Below, piece after piece: positions 15,680 through 24,727 of a stretch of DNA of 44,846 nucleotides. How positions within the stretch are numbered: position 1 is the first letter of the stretch; the number at the start of each line of letters is the position of its first letter. Under the pieces are notes generated by a model, which saw only the letters and a program-made list of their open reading frames with translations, made no database searches and was not told the DNA's origin. This stretch comes from Pseudomonas kilonensis (GTDB lineage Bacteria; Pseudomonadota; Gammaproteobacteria; Pseudomonadales; Pseudomonadaceae): contig NZ_LHVH01000003.1 of NCBI RefSeq assembly GCF_001269885.1, positions 1-44,846 of the forward strand, in the 5' to 3' direction. The position numbers and the translations under genes are program-made.

Positions 15680-17020
15680 TCAATCGAGCATCAACACCTT
15701 CGCCAGAATGATCTTCGGCCCTTTCATCTTCTTGATGATGATCCGCAGGCCTTCGACTTCCAGTACTTCTTCCTCTTCCGGCACGCGCTTGAGGGTTTCA
15801 TAGACCAGCCCGGCCAGGGTTTCGGCTTCGATGTGGTCCAGGTCGATCCCCAGCAGGCGCTCGACCTTGAACAGCGGTGTATCACCGCGTACCAGCAGCT
15901 TGCCCGGCTGGTAGGCCAGGATGCCGCGTTCGGCCTTGCGGTGTTCGTCCTGGATGTCGCCCACCAGCACTTCCAGCACGTCTTCCATGGTCAGGTAGCC
16001 GATGATGTTGCCGTCGGCTTCCTCGACCAGGGCGAAGTGCGAGCCGCCCTTGCGGAACTGCTCCAGCAATTGCGACAGCGGCATGTGTCGCGACACGCGC
16101 TCCAGCGGCCGGGTCAGTTCGGCCAGGTTGAACGACTCGGGAATGTGATCCAGGGCCGCCAGTTCCAGCAGCAGGTCCTTGATGTGCAGCAGGCCGACGA
16201 ACTCCTGGCGCTCGCTGTCATACACCGGGTAACGGCTGAACTTGTGGCGACGGAACATCGCCAGGATTTCCTTGAGCGGCGCGTTGAACTCCAGCGTCAC
16301 CAGGTCCTCCCGGGAGTTGGCCCAGTCCACCACTTCCAGCTCGCCCATTTCCACGGCCGAGGCCAGCACGCGCATGCCTTGGTCGCTCGGGTCCTGGCCA
16401 CGGCTGGAGTGCAGGATCAGCTTCAGTTCTTCGCGGCTGTAATGGTGTTCGTGATGGGGGCCGGGCTCGCCTTGGCCGGCGATGCGCAAAATGGCGTTGG
16501 CGCTGGCGTTGAGCAGGTAGATCGCCGGGTACATGGCCCAGTAGAACAGGTACAGCGGCACGGCGGTCCACAGCGACAGCAGCTCGGGTTTGCGAATGGC
16601 CCAGGATTTGGGCGCCAGTTCACCGACCACGATGTGCAGGTACGAAATGATGAAGAACGCGGTGAAGAACGACACGCCTTTGATCACTTCCGGCGACTGT
16701 ACGCCGACAGCGCCCAGCAGGGGCTCGAGGATGTGGGCGAACGCCGGCTCACCGACCCAGCCCAGCCCCAGGGAGGCCAGGGTGATACCCAACTGGCAGG
16801 CCGACAGGTAGGCGTCGAGCTGGCTATGAACGGTGCGCAGGATGTGCCCGCGCCAGCCGTTCTGCTCGGCAATGGCTTCGACCCGGGTCGAGCGCAACTT
16901 GACCATGGCGAATTCGGCCGCAACGAAAAAACCGTTGAGCAAAACCAGGATCAGAGCAAAAAGAATCATGCCGAATTCGGCGAAGAGTGTAACGAGGGAC
17001 AAGCCAGGGGAAGGGTCCAT
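15680..17020 (-). CDS. CNNM/CorC family transporter-associated protein (HlyC/CorC type)
   Basis: A 446-aa inner-membrane protein. An N-terminal CNNM (DUF21) domain has about four hydrophobic segments (about 14-36, 75-95, 118-133 and 150-172). Two CBS domains span about 215-340; GLLHIKDLL and GYLTMEDVLE are CBS-type. A CorC_HlyC domain lies at 350-440 and ends near IIIKKMKG. Relatives export Mg2+, Co2+ or polyamines; the hemolysin label is historical. Start: MDPSPGLSLVTLF, the usual N-terminus in this genus as I recall it, although no clear Shine-Dalgarno lies upstream. It is downstream of phoBR on the same strand, separated by a terminator. Confidence 0.9.
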   Translation of the reverse strand: MDPSPGLSLVTLFAEFGMILFALILVLLNGFFVAAEFAMVKLRSTRVEAIAEQNGWRGHILRTVHSQLDAYLSACQLGITLASLGLGWVGEPAFAHILEPLLGAVGVQSPEVIKGVSFFTAFFIISYLHIVVGELAPKSWAIRKPELLSLWTAVPLYLFYWAMYPAIYLLNASANAILRIAGQGEPGPHHEHHYSREELKLILHSSRGQDPSDQGMRVLASAVEMGELEVVDWANSREDLVTLEFNAPLKEILAMFRRHKFSRYPVYDSERQEFVGLLHIKDLLLELAALDHIPESFNLAELTRPLERVSRHMPLSQLLEQFRKGGSHFALVEEADGNIIGYLTMEDVLEVLVGDIQDEHRKAERGILAYQPGKLLVRGDTPLFKVERLLGIDLDHIEAETLAGLVYETLKRVPEEEEVLEVEGLRIIIKKMKGPKIILAKVLMLD

Positions 17021-17065
17021 GATGGAGTTTTGCGGGTTCCGTATAGTCGTAGGAATTGAAAATGA

Positions 17066-17110
17066 GCGCCTGAAAAGGCAGGCGCAAGTCAGCCAATGTA
17101 GCGGCTGACT
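17066..17110 (-). terminator. Double hairpin terminating phoBR
   Basis: Two stems abut: AGTCAGCC/GGCTGACT (17087-17110) and GCGCCTG/CAGGCGC (17066-17085). Read on the minus strand they come 24 bases after the phoR stop, and the second is followed by TCATTTTC, a weak T-rich tail. Confidence 0.55.
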
Positions 17111-17133
17111 CGGCGATTGCCTAGGGGGCGGGC

Positions 17134-18456
17134 TTAATCAGCGGGGCGGGCGAGGCGTGCGCGAACCACCTGGGTCGGAGCGAAATGGCAGGTAAAAGTG
17201 CTGCCATGGCCGGGTACGCTGCTGATTTCCATGCGGGCGCGATGGCGCAGCAGGACGTGTTTAACGATGGCCAGGCCCAGCCCGGTGCCCCCGGTATTGG
17301 AGTTGCGGCTGGAGTCGACACGGTAGAAGCGTTCGGTCAGGCGCGGCAGGTGTTTGCTGTCGATGCCAATGCCCGAATCGCGCACGCTCAGGTGTGCGCC
17401 TTGCTCATCGCCCCACCAGCGCACATGGATCCGGCCTTGCTCCGGCGTGTATTTGACCGCGTTGAACACCAGGTTGGAAAACGCACTGCGCAGTTCCGCC
17501 TCGCTGCCTTTGAGCTGCACGGCCGCGTCGGCTTCCAGGGTGATGGTCTGCTGCTTGGAGCCGGACAGTTCCTGCGCATCTTCGACAATGGTTTGCAGCA
17601 GGTCGTCGATGGGCACTGGCTGGTTGTCCGACGGGTAATCGGTGGCTTCCAGCTTCGCCAGCAGCAACAAGTCGTTGAGCAGGGTCTGCATGCGCCCGCT
17701 TTGCTGGTGCATCTGTTGCAAGGCCCGGCTCCAGCGCGGGTTCACCTCCTCGACGTTGTCGAGCAGGGTTTCCAGGTAACCACAGATCACCGTCAACGGC
17801 GTGCGCAGTTCGTGGGAAACGTTGGCGATGAAGTCCTTGCGCATCTGTTCCAGCTGATGGATACGCGTGACGTCGCGCACCAGCATCAAGTGCTCATTGT
17901 TGCCATAGCGAGTGATGTACAGCTGGATGCGTAGCCGATCATTGGTGGGCGAAGGGATCTCCAGCGGCTCGGCGTAATTGGCCTGCTCGAAATATTCCTT
18001 GAAGCGCGGATGACGCACCAGGTTGGTCACCGGCTGGCCGCTGTCCTGTGGCGTCTTGAGGCCCAGCAGGGTCTCGGCGGCGCGGTTCCACCACTCCAGG
18101 TTGCCGTCGCTGTCGAGCATGATCACCGCGTCTTTCAGCGCGGCGGTGGACTCCTGGACCCGGTCGATCACCGCCTGCAGGCGCCCGCGAACGCGCTGGT
18201 CGCGCCGTTGCAGGTGGTAGATGCTGTCGAACACCTCACCCCACAGGCCATAGCCGTCGGGCGGCGCTTCGTCGGGTTGGTGCAGGCGCAGCCATTCATG
18301 CAGGCGCAGCAATTGCTTGAGTGTCCAGGCCAGGTAAAGCCCCAGGCCCGCGGCCAGGCTCCAACCGTAATAACCACTGATCAGGCCGATCAGCAAACAG
18401 CCGGTCACCAGCAACAACATGTGGCGAATCAGGGTGCCATGCCAGTTTTGGTTCAC
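17134..18456 (-). CDS. phoR: Phosphate regulon sensor histidine kinase PhoR
   Basis: A 440-aa membrane kinase. Two short N-terminal helices (about 12-29 and 30-46) have almost no periplasmic loop, as in E. coli PhoR, which senses through Pst/PhoU. A linker (60-100) and a PAS domain (about 100-200, AVIMLDSDGNLEWWN) follow. Then come the H box with H215 (FIANVSHELRTPLT), the N box with N332, G1 DSGIGI (360-365) and G2 TGGTGLGL (388-395). It phosphorylates PhoB at low phosphate. It begins 45 bases after the phoB stop on the same strand and is transcribed from the phoB promoter. Confidence 0.96.
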   Translation of the reverse strand: MNQNWHGTLIRHMLLLVTGCLLIGLISGYYGWSLAAGLGLYLAWTLKQLLRLHEWLRLHQPDEAPPDGYGLWGEVFDSIYHLQRRDQRVRGRLQAVIDRVQESTAALKDAVIMLDSDGNLEWWNRAAETLLGLKTPQDSGQPVTNLVRHPRFKEYFEQANYAEPLEIPSPTNDRLRIQLYITRYGNNEHLMLVRDVTRIHQLEQMRKDFIANVSHELRTPLTVICGYLETLLDNVEEVNPRWSRALQQMHQQSGRMQTLLNDLLLLAKLEATDYPSDNQPVPIDDLLQTIVEDAQELSGSKQQTITLEADAAVQLKGSEAELRSAFSNLVFNAVKYTPEQGRIHVRWWGDEQGAHLSVRDSGIGIDSKHLPRLTERFYRVDSSRNSNTGGTGLGLAIVKHVLLRHRARMEISSVPGHGSTFTCHFAPTQVVRARLARPAD

Positions 18457-18501
18457 GTGACGCGCGTCCTTGTCAGCTTTGTCGGGCGGTAAGGGCTCGG
18501 A

Positions 18502-19191
18502 TCAGGCCTTGGTCGAAAAACGATAACCGGTGCCGCGCACGGTTTGTACCAGATTTTCATAGGCATCGCCGAGGGCCTTGCGCAGGCGCCGGATATGCAC
18601 GTCCACGGTGCGCTCCTCGACATAGACGTTGCCGCCCCAGACCTGGTCCAACAGTTGGCCCCGGGTGTAGGCACGTTCCTGGTGAGTCATGAAAAATTGC
18701 AGCAAGCGGTATTCGGTCGGGCCCATTTCGGCGGGTTTGCCGTCGATGGTCACGCGATGGCTGATCGGGTCGAGCAGCAGGCCACCGACTTCGATGGGGG
18801 CTTCGCCATCCGTCGGTCCGGCGCGTCGCAGCACGGCTTTCAGACGCGCCACCAGCTCCCGTGGGGAAAACGGCTTGGTGATGTAGTCGTCGGCGCCGAC
18901 TTCCAGGCCCTGGATCTTGTTGTCCTCTTCGCCCTTGGCGGTGAGCATGATGATCGGAATATCGCCGGTCAGCTCGTCGCGCTTGAGCCGCCGCGCCAGT
19001 TCGATGCCCGAAGTGCCGGGCAGCATCCAGTCCAGCAGGATCAGGTCGGGCTTGCGGTCGACGATGATGGCGTGGGCCTGTTGAGAGTTTTCTGCTTCCA
19101 TGCAGTCATAGCCGGCCATCTCCAACGCAACGGCGATCATCTCGCGGATGGGCGCCTCGTCGTCGACGATCAGAATGCTCCTGCCAACCAT
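18502..19191 (-). CDS. phoB: Phosphate regulon response regulator PhoB
   Basis: A 229-aa OmpR/PhoB-type activator. The receiver has D10/D11, phosphoacceptor D54 (LLDWMLPG), T84 and K106. The winged-helix DNA-binding domain occupies about 130-226, with [14 protein letters not shown] as the recognition helix and GTGYRF as the wing. AAGAGGA sits 8 bases before the ATG. It binds 11-bp repeats such as those found here before pstS, pstC and phoB itself. Confidence 0.97.
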   Translation of the reverse strand: MVGRSILIVDDEAPIREMIAVALEMAGYDCMEAENSQQAHAIIVDRKPDLILLDWMLPGTSGIELARRLKRDELTGDIPIIMLTAKGEEDNKIQGLEVGADDYITKPFSPRELVARLKAVLRRAGPTDGEAPIEVGGLLLDPISHRVTIDGKPAEMGPTEYRLLQFFMTHQERAYTRGQLLDQVWGGNVYVEERTVDVHIRRLRKALGDAYENLVQTVRGTGYRFSTKA

Positions 19192-19228
19192 GGGGTAATC
19201 CTCTTGTCATTTAACTGTCTTGCGCCGC

Positions 19229-19262
19229 ATTAGATAACGGAATTATTGCAGTCGTGTGACAG
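19229..19262 (-). promoter_or_regulatory. Pho box and -10 of phoBR
   Basis: Read on the minus strand: CTGTCAC (19262-19256), CTGCAAT (19251-19245) and CCGTTAT (19240-19234) are three units spaced exactly 11 bases apart. The -10 TCTAAT (19234-19229) begins 10 bases after the second unit. This is the expected autoregulated phoB promoter. Confidence 0.8.
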
Positions 19263-19294
19263 TTATTTCGGGGGGCGGCAGTGAAAGGGATCCT

Positions 19295-19313
19295 GGACTA
19301 AGCTTCTCAGTCC
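19295..19313 (+). promoter_or_regulatory. Small dyad before the Y-x4-D protein gene
   Basis: GGACT and AGTCC flank AAGCTTCTC, and the inner AG/CT can also pair. It lies 31 bases before the ATG and may be an operator or a 5' leader stem. No promoter hexamers are convincing. Confidence 0.35.
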
Positions 19314-19343
19314 GAATTCTGACAACTACAAAGGAAGGTTTCC

Positions 19344-19724
19344 ATGAAACAAATGACTGTTTCTTTCAAAGCCCTGCTGATGGCTGCTGCCCTGACGCTG
19401 CCTGGATTGGCGATGGCAGCCGATCCTGCGATGGAAAAGGACGGTATGTTCACCGACCATAAGGGCATGACGCTTTACACCTTCGCCAAGGACTCGGCCG
19501 GCAAGTCGGCGTGCAATGACAAGTGTGCCACCAATTGGCCGCCGCTGATGGCTGAGGCAGGTGATAAATCCATGGGTGACTGGACCGTGATCAAGCGTGA
19601 TGATGACTCAATGCAGTGGGCCTATCAGGGTATGCCGCTGTATACCTTCGTGATGGACAAGAAGGCCGGAGACATGACTGGCGACGGCAAAATGGACGGT
19701 GCCTGGAAGGTCGCCAAGCCCTGA
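19344..19724 (+). CDS. Secreted Y-x4-D repeat protein (COG4315 / lipoprotein_15 type)
   Basis: A 126-aa periplasmic protein with a signal peptide cut near residue 25 (AMA-ADPA). Two copies of the family repeat are visible: MTLYTFAKDSAGKSAC near residue 42, with CNDKCATNWPP after it, and MPLYTFVMDKKAGDMTGDG near residue 97. The family is widespread and its function is unknown; some are annotated as lipoproteins, but this one lacks a lipobox. AAGGAAGG precedes the ATG. It diverges from phoB and shares the 150-base region holding the phoB Pho box, so phosphate control is possible but not shown. Confidence 0.85.
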   Translation: MKQMTVSFKALLMAAALTLPGLAMAADPAMEKDGMFTDHKGMTLYTFAKDSAGKSACNDKCATNWPPLMAEAGDKSMGDWTVIKRDDDSMQWAYQGMPLYTFVMDKKAGDMTGDGKMDGAWKVAKP

Positions 19725-19759
19725 CTGAAATATTTCCACCAAGGTAACGACAGATCATC

Positions 19760-19880
19760 TGTGGCGAGGGGGTTTATGTGGGAGCAAAGCTTGCTCGCGA
19801 AACAGGCACCTCGATTTCTAAGAGACCGCAGCGCCTTCATCGCGGGCAAGCCTTGCTCCCACATAAATTCCCTCGCCACA
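19760..19880. repeat. Composite nested repeat: REP doublet inside a second repeat family
   Basis: The outer arms, TGTGGCGAGGG and CCCTCGCCACA, belong to the family also seen at 23436-23526 and 31908-32022. The inner arms, TGTGGGAGCAAAGCTTGCTC and the matching GCTTGCTCCCACA side, are a normal REP doublet. One element is therefore nested inside the other. Confidence 0.85.
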
Positions 19881-19887
19881 AGGGGAA

Positions 19888-20778
19888 TCAACGCAACGCG
19901 TAATCCAGCACAATCCCCACGAAAATCGCCAACCCGGCCCAGTGGTTGTGCAGGAACGCCTTGAAGCAGCGCATCCGGTCCCGGTCACGGGTGTACCAGA
20001 ACTCCCAGGCGAAGCACGCGGCAGCGGCCACCAGCCCCAGGTGGAACCAGCCGCCGAGTTGGAATTTCGACCCGGCCAGCAGCAGGCAGCCCAAGGCCAG
20101 GCCTTGCAACGTCAGGATGATCACCCGGTCGGCATCGCCAAACAGGATCGCCGTGGACTTCACGCCAATGCGCAGGTCATCGTCCCGGTCGGTCATCGCG
20201 TAATAGGTGTCGTAGCCCACCGTCCACAGCAGGTTGGCGATGTACAGCAACCAGGCGGCGGCCGGCAGATGACCGGTTTCGGCGGTGAACGCCATCGGCA
20301 TGCCCCAGGAGAACGCCGCGCCCAGGACTACTTGCGGGTAGTAGGTATAGCGCTTCATGAACGGGTAACTGAACGCCAGCGCCAGGCCACCGAGGGAGAG
20401 CAGGATAGTCGGGGCGTTGGTGCACAGCACCAGCAGGAAACTCACGCTCATCAGCACGGCGAAGAACACCAGCGCCTCTTTCGAACTGATCTTGCCGCTT
20501 ACCAGCGGGCGCTGCTCGGTGCGCTTGACGTGACCGTCCACCTTGCGGTCGGCCCAGTCATTGATCACACAGCCGCCAGCGCGGGTCAGCACCACGCCGA
20601 GGACGAAGATCACCACGTTGGCGATGGACGGCGAGCCTTCACCGGCAATCCACAACGCCCACAACGTCGGCCACAGCAGCAGGTAGATGCCAATGGGCTT
20701 GTCCATACGGGTCAGTTGCACGAAGTCCCACGCCCGTGGATTCAGGCGGTTCAAGGATTTGAGCAGTTGCACGTACAT
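19888..20778 (-). CDS. ubiA: 4-hydroxybenzoate octaprenyltransferase UbiA
   Basis: A 296-aa inner-membrane prenyltransferase that attaches the polyprenyl tail to 4-hydroxybenzoate in ubiquinone synthesis. The first aspartate motif is NDWADRKVD (73-81) and the second is around [12 protein letters not shown] (190-201); about eight hydrophobic helices follow the usual pattern. The ATG overlaps the ubiC stop by one base (TGATG), indicating translational coupling. A longer in-frame start would lie inside ubiC, so I rejected it. Confidence 0.97.
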   Translation of the reverse strand: MYVQLLKSLNRLNPRAWDFVQLTRMDKPIGIYLLLWPTLWALWIAGEGSPSIANVVIFVLGVVLTRAGGCVINDWADRKVDGHVKRTEQRPLVSGKISSKEALVFFAVLMSVSFLLVLCTNAPTILLSLGGLALAFSYPFMKRYTYYPQVVLGAAFSWGMPMAFTAETGHLPAAAWLLYIANLLWTVGYDTYYAMTDRDDDLRIGVKSTAILFGDADRVIILTLQGLALGCLLLAGSKFQLGGWFHLGLVAAAACFAWEFWYTRDRDRMRCFKAFLHNHWAGLAIFVGIVLDYALR

Positions 20779-21383
20779 CAGAAATTCTCCGAATAGGCGC
20801 GGGCGACGGTCCACAGGCGCGGCAGGAAAATTTCCGCCACTAGCACGCTCAACGCACCGCGGTCGAAACGTGAGCGGCGACCCCACAGCCCGCTGGCGCG
20901 CACTTCTTCCGGCAACCCGGCGTCGGGGTAATGGCAGACCTCGATGGCTCGGCGCTGGAACGCCTGGTCGCAAAACAGCAACTCCCCCAGGGAACGGCTA
21001 CCCAGTTCGTCCATCTGCAAGCCGTCACCCTGCAAGGCGCTGCGCGCCGCCACACTGCGGGCGAACACCCAAGGCTGGTCGCGGCCGCGCAGATACACCT
21101 CGCGCACCCAGCCCTCGCTGCCCTCGGCCAGGTCCAGGGCCGCGCATTCGTCGGTGCGCAATGGCTGCCAGCCTTCGAACAACGGCGTGACGCTGAAATG
21201 GCCGTCCGACAGGCGCGTGAGGCGCCGGGTCAGGGAGCCTTCGTCGAACAGCCAGTCGAGGACACCTGCATCGGGCCGGGGCGACAGCAGGGGCTGGGGC
21301 AGCCATTGGAGTGTAGGAAATATCGAATTTGTATGCGGCACAGAGGTCTTGAATGGCAGCAAATGAGGGCGCGAGCTTACCAT
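20778..21383 (-). CDS. ubiC: Chorismate pyruvate-lyase UbiC
   Basis: Cleaves chorismate to 4-hydroxybenzoate and pyruvate, the first committed step of ubiquinone synthesis, and feeds UbiA. With the ATG at 21383 it is 201 aa. Matching segments include [36 protein letters not shown] and GLWGRRSRF. The family is usually 165-190 aa, so a start slightly downstream of 21383 may be the real one; longer in-frame starts are less likely. It is divergent from rubA, with a 134-base gap. Confidence 0.93.
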   Translation of the reverse strand: MVSSRPHLLPFKTSVPHTNSIFPTLQWLPQPLLSPRPDAGVLDWLFDEGSLTRRLTRLSDGHFSVTPLFEGWQPLRTDECAALDLAEGSEGWVREVYLRGRDQPWVFARSVAARSALQGDGLQMDELGSRSLGELLFCDQAFQRRAIEVCHYPDAGLPEEVRASGLWGRRSRFDRGALSVLVAEIFLPRLWTVARAYSENF

Positions 21384-21517
21384 GTCGGTCGGTGATTTTG
21401 ACTGGCCCGGCCGCCTGCCCTGCTGATCGTGCTTGCATCTGTCGCGACCGATCAGTACAAAACGGCCCTGAGCCGGAAAATACCGGCCAAGGCCTGACAT
21501 CTTGAGGAAGTATTGGA

Positions 21518-21685
21518 ATGAAGAAGTGGCAATGTATCGTCTGCGGCCTGATCTACAACGAAGCTGACGGCTGGCCTGAAGATGGCATCGCGCCCGGCAC
21601 TCGCTGGGAGGACGTACCGGCAGACTGGCTGTGCCCGGACTGCGGCGTCGGCAAGATGGATTTCGAAATGATCGAAATCAACTGA
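21518..21685 (+). CDS. rubA: Rubredoxin
   Basis: A 55-residue one-iron electron carrier. The two iron-binding knuckles are CIVC (C6, C9) and CPDC (C39, C42), with the usual [18 protein letters not shown] and [10 protein letters not shown] surroundings. GAGGA lies 9 bases before the ATG. The next gene, 41 bases on, is its reductase, so the pair forms a NAD(P)H-rubredoxin electron chain. In this genus it serves alkane hydroxylase or other oxidative functions; no alkane hydroxylase gene is in this window. Confidence 0.97.
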   Translation: MKKWQCIVCGLIYNEADGWPEDGIAPGTRWEDVPADWLCPDCGVGKMDFEMIEIN

Positions 21686-21726
21686 TCGTTCCTCACCTGC
21701 ATGGAGAGCATCAAATGGAGAGCAAC

Positions 21727-22875
21727 ATGAGTGCACCTGTCGTCATCGTCGGTACTGGGCTGGCCGGTTACAACCTGGCCCGGGAGTTTCGCAAGCTCGA
21801 TAGCGAAACCCCGTTGCTGCTGATCACCGCGGACGACGGTCGCTCGTATTCCAAGCCGATGCTCTCCACAGGTTTTGGTAAAAATAAGGACGCTGACGGC
21901 CTGAGCATGGCCGAACCGGGCGCGATGGCCGAGCAACTCAAGGCCGAAGTACGTACCCACACCCGTATCAGCGGTATCGATCCGGGCCACAAACGGCTGT
22001 GGATCGGCGAAGAGGCGGTGAGCTACCGCGACCTGATCCTGGCCTGGGGCGCCGAAACCGTGCGCGTACCGGTGCAGGGCGATGCGGCGGAGCTGATCTT
22101 TCCCATCAACGACCTGGAAGACTACGCACGCTTCAGGGCCGCGGCCGCTGGCAAGCGTCGAGTGTTGTTGCTGGGTGCCGGCCTGATTGGTTGCGAGTTC
22201 GCCAACGACCTGAGCCTGGGTGGCTACGAAGTGCAGCTGGTGGCGCCGTGCGAGCAAGTGATGCCGACGCTGTTGCACCCGGCCGCTGCCGCAGCGGTCC
22301 AGGCTGGGCTGGAAGGCCTTGGCGCGCGTTTCCACCTGGGCCCGGTGCTCAACCGCTTGCAGAAGGTCGCCGACGGGCTGGAGGCGCACCTGTCCGACGG
22401 CCAGGTGATCGCCTGCGACCTGGTGGTTTCGGCCATCGGCCTGCGCCCACGCATCGATCTGGCAGCCGCGGCGGGCCTGGTGGTCAACCGCGGCGTCGTG
22501 GTCGACCGCCACCTGAAAACCTCCCACGCCAACATTTACGCCCTGGGTGACTGCGCCGAGGTCGATGGCTTGAACCTGCTGTATGTCATGCCGCTGATGA
22601 GCTGTGCCCGCGCCCTGGCCCAGACCCTGGCCGGCAACCCGACGGCCGTCAGCTACGGCGCCATGCCGATTACTGTAAAAACCCCGGTGTGCCCACTGGT
22701 GGTGTCGCCACCGCCGCGAGGCAGCGAGGGCGTGTGGAGTGTCGAAGGGCAGGGCGCGGATATCAAGGCACTATGCCGCGACGCTCAAGGCAATCTGCTG
22801 GGCTACGCGCTGACAGGTGCGGCGGTGATGGAGAAACTGGCACTGAACAAGGAACTTCCACCCCTGCTGGCGTAA
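21727..22875 (+). CDS. Rubredoxin-NAD(+) reductase
   Basis: A 382-aa FAD protein that passes electrons from NADH to rubredoxin. The FAD-binding glycine motif is [13 protein letters not shown] at the N-terminus, the NAD-binding motif is [16 protein letters not shown] near residue 143, and the second FAD motif is [12 protein letters not shown] near 272. I chose MSAPVVIVG at 21727, with GGAGA 5 bases upstream; an in-frame ATG at 21715 (MESNMSAP), also with GGAGAG upstream, is equally possible. It is in an operon with rubA. Confidence 0.95.
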   Translation: MSAPVVIVGTGLAGYNLAREFRKLDSETPLLLITADDGRSYSKPMLSTGFGKNKDADGLSMAEPGAMAEQLKAEVRTHTRISGIDPGHKRLWIGEEAVSYRDLILAWGAETVRVPVQGDAAELIFPINDLEDYARFRAAAAGKRRVLLLGAGLIGCEFANDLSLGGYEVQLVAPCEQVMPTLLHPAAAAAVQAGLEGLGARFHLGPVLNRLQKVADGLEAHLSDGQVIACDLVVSAIGLRPRIDLAAAAGLVVNRGVVVDRHLKTSHANIYALGDCAEVDGLNLLYVMPLMSCARALAQTLAGNPTAVSYGAMPITVKTPVCPLVVSPPPRGSEGVWSVEGQGADIKALCRDAQGNLLGYALTGAAVMEKLALNKELPPLLA

Positions 22876-23066
22876 ATACTGGTCGTTCTGTCGCAAAAAC
22901 CCTACTTTTGGTCCCACAAAGGTCGCCCGGCCACTGGCGCCGTTTTCGGCACCGTGCCATCCTCACTCCCGTCTGCCGCAGAGTAGAGCCTGCGGCGCCT
23001 TAGGGGCTGTTCCAAAGAGAACGGCACGGACATAACAACAAAAAAACCGTCAAAGGGGCTTCATTC

Positions 23067-23342
23067 ATGCGTAAACCAGAACTCGCCGCCGCCATCGCGG
23101 AAAAAGCAGACCTCACCAAAGAACAAGCCAACCGCGTCCTCAACGCCGTCCTCGAAGAAATCACCGGTGCCCTGCATCGCAAGGACAGCGTCACCCTGGT
23201 GGGCTTCGGCACTTTCCTGCAACGCCACCGCGGCGCCCGCACTGGCAAAAACCCACAGACCGGTGAGCCGGTGAAGATCAAGGCCAGCAACACCGTTGCC
23301 TTCAAACCAGGCAAATTCCTGAAAGACAGCGTCAACCCGTAA
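23067..23342 (+). CDS. hupA: HU family DNA-binding protein
   Basis: A 91-aa nucleoid protein. The dimerising helices (1-40) and the beta-arm with GFGTFLQRHRGARTGKNPQTGEP and KIKASNTVAFKPGK match HU; the arm tip has the RTGKNPQTG sequence that kinks DNA. AGGGG lies about 11 bases before the ATG. The position next to the rubredoxin reductase matches the hupA locus of P. aeruginosa as I recall it, which is why I use the symbol. It has its own terminator. Confidence 0.9.
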   Translation: MRKPELAAAIAEKADLTKEQANRVLNAVLEEITGALHRKDSVTLVGFGTFLQRHRGARTGKNPQTGEPVKIKASNTVAFKPGKFLKDSVNP

Positions 23343-23384
23343 TTGCTGCGGAGTACCTCGGCTAGGGGGAAGAAAGCGGCAATC

Positions 23385-23421
23385 AAAAAGGGCATACCGA
23401 TGAATCGGTATGCCCTTTTTT
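23385..23421. terminator. Perfect 16-bp bidirectional terminator after HU
   Basis: AAAAAGGGCATACCGA (23385-23400), a TGAA loop, and TCGGTATGCCCTTTTT followed by another T. The A and T runs on both sides let it work on either strand. Confidence 0.93.
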
Positions 23422-23435
23422 GTGCTGGGTTGTCC

Positions 23436-23526
23436 GTGGCGAGGGAGCTTGCTCCCGCTGGGTCGCGAAGCGGCCCTAAAAGCGACGACTGCTGCGCAGC
23501 CGAGCGGGAGCAAGCTCCCTCGCCAC
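23436..23526. repeat. GTGGCGAGGG-family inverted repeat
   Basis: GTGGCGAGGGAGCTTGCTCC (23436 on) is complementary to the sequence ending CCCTCGCCAC at 23526. The inner CGAAGCGGCC and GCTGCGCAGC regions add short stems. It is followed at 23544-23568 by a lone REP half-site, TGTGGGAGCGAGCTTGCTCG. Confidence 0.85.
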
Positions 23527-23577
23527 AGGATTTGGAGATGCCCCTGTGGGAGCGAGCTTGCTCGCGATGACGTCCGC

Positions 23578-24669
23578 CTAGTCAGTAGACGTCTTCGGCG
23601 CTGCCAACGCCTTCAAGGCCGCTTTGCGCTCGTCGATCGGCAATTTTCCGAGCTTTTCCACCGCTGCGTAAAACCCGATCCAGTCCCCGCCCTCCTGCTT
23701 GAACAGCGCCGCAAACGCCGGCACCCACTGGTCATATAGTCCGAACGGCAGCAACCGCGCGTTGTTCAGTGGGGCATAGACCCAGGCATCGTAGCGTTTG
23801 TCGCCGGCCCATTGAGTGTCGCGCAACTGCTCATAGTCGGTGCGCAGGCGTTCGAATGCCTGTGTCTTGCGTTGGCGCATCTGGTCGGTCGGCAGGGGGT
23901 GGGCGTAGAGCTTTTCCAGGCGCTGGCGGGTGTCGAGGATCAATTGGATGAATTGGTCGCGCTGGCGCACCTGCTTGCCGTTATCCGGCGCCAGCCCACG
24001 ACTGGCGCGCCATTGCCGGCTGCCTTCCTGCTCGACGAAGGTGGCGAAGGACTCATTGAATTCGGTGTCGTCCTTTACATAAAAGCGCTGGTGCGCCAGT
24101 TCATGAAAGATCAGCGTCGCCAGGCGTTCGTCGCCCCAATGCATCATCGAACTCAGGATCGGATCATTGAACCAGCCCAGCGTCGAGTAGGCCTCTACAC
24201 CACCGATCGACACGTCCATGCCCTGCAAACGCTGCAATGCGGCCTCGCCACGGGCGGCGCCCTGGCTGTAATAACCGCGATAAGCCACGCAACCGGCAAT
24301 CGGGAAACAATGATTTAGCGGCGCCAGGGAAAACTCCGGCGTGGCGAAGACATTCCAGACGACGAATGGCCGGCCAATGTCCGCATACAGGCGATAGCTT
24401 TGATTGTCCGGCAAGTGCAGGTGAGCGCTGGCGAACGCCCGTGCCTCGCGCGCCTGGGTCAGGTGCGCCTTCAGTTGGGCATCACGAGCAGGGTCGGCAA
24501 TGACCTGGTCGATAGGCTCCCGGGCCTGCAACAACCGCAGTTGCCCACCGACGAGCTGGCTGTAGTAACCGGCGCTTGTGCAACCGTTCAGTAACAAAAG
24601 CAGGAGGCCTGGAAACAAAGTCTGGAAAACGCGGTCGAGTAACCGATGGCTTGAACGCGGCCTGATCAA
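23578..24669 (-). CDS. Putative lipoprotein aminopeptidase (COG4324, HExxH)
   Basis: A 363-aa probable lipoprotein: the hydrophobic stretch LLLLLLNGC ends in a lipobox with Cys30. The zinc motif HELAH (189-193) is followed by NESFA, with E206 as the likely third ligand, the gluzincin pattern of the DUF2265/COG4324 putative aminopeptidase family. The substrate is unknown. The start is a TTG at 24669 with AGGGTGA about 7 bases upstream, which places the lipobox at a sensible distance. It diverges from the next lipoprotein gene, whose ATG is only 58 bases away. Confidence 0.85.
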   Translation of the reverse strand: MIRPRSSHRLLDRVFQTLFPGLLLLLLNGCTSAGYYSQLVGGQLRLLQAREPIDQVIADPARDAQLKAHLTQAREARAFASAHLHLPDNQSYRLYADIGRPFVVWNVFATPEFSLAPLNHCFPIAGCVAYRGYYSQGAARGEAALQRLQGMDVSIGGVEAYSTLGWFNDPILSSMMHWGDERLATLIFHELAHQRFYVKDDTEFNESFATFVEQEGSRQWRASRGLAPDNGKQVRQRDQFIQLILDTRQRLEKLYAHPLPTDQMRQRKTQAFERLRTDYEQLRDTQWAGDKRYDAWVYAPLNNARLLPFGLYDQWVPAFAALFKQEGGDWIGFYAAVEKLGKLPIDERKAALKALAAPKTSTD

Positions 24670-24727
24670 TTGGAATCACCCTGGGAAGTCTGTCCACAAG
24701 ACTATCTCGCTTGCCTGGAGCTTCGCT

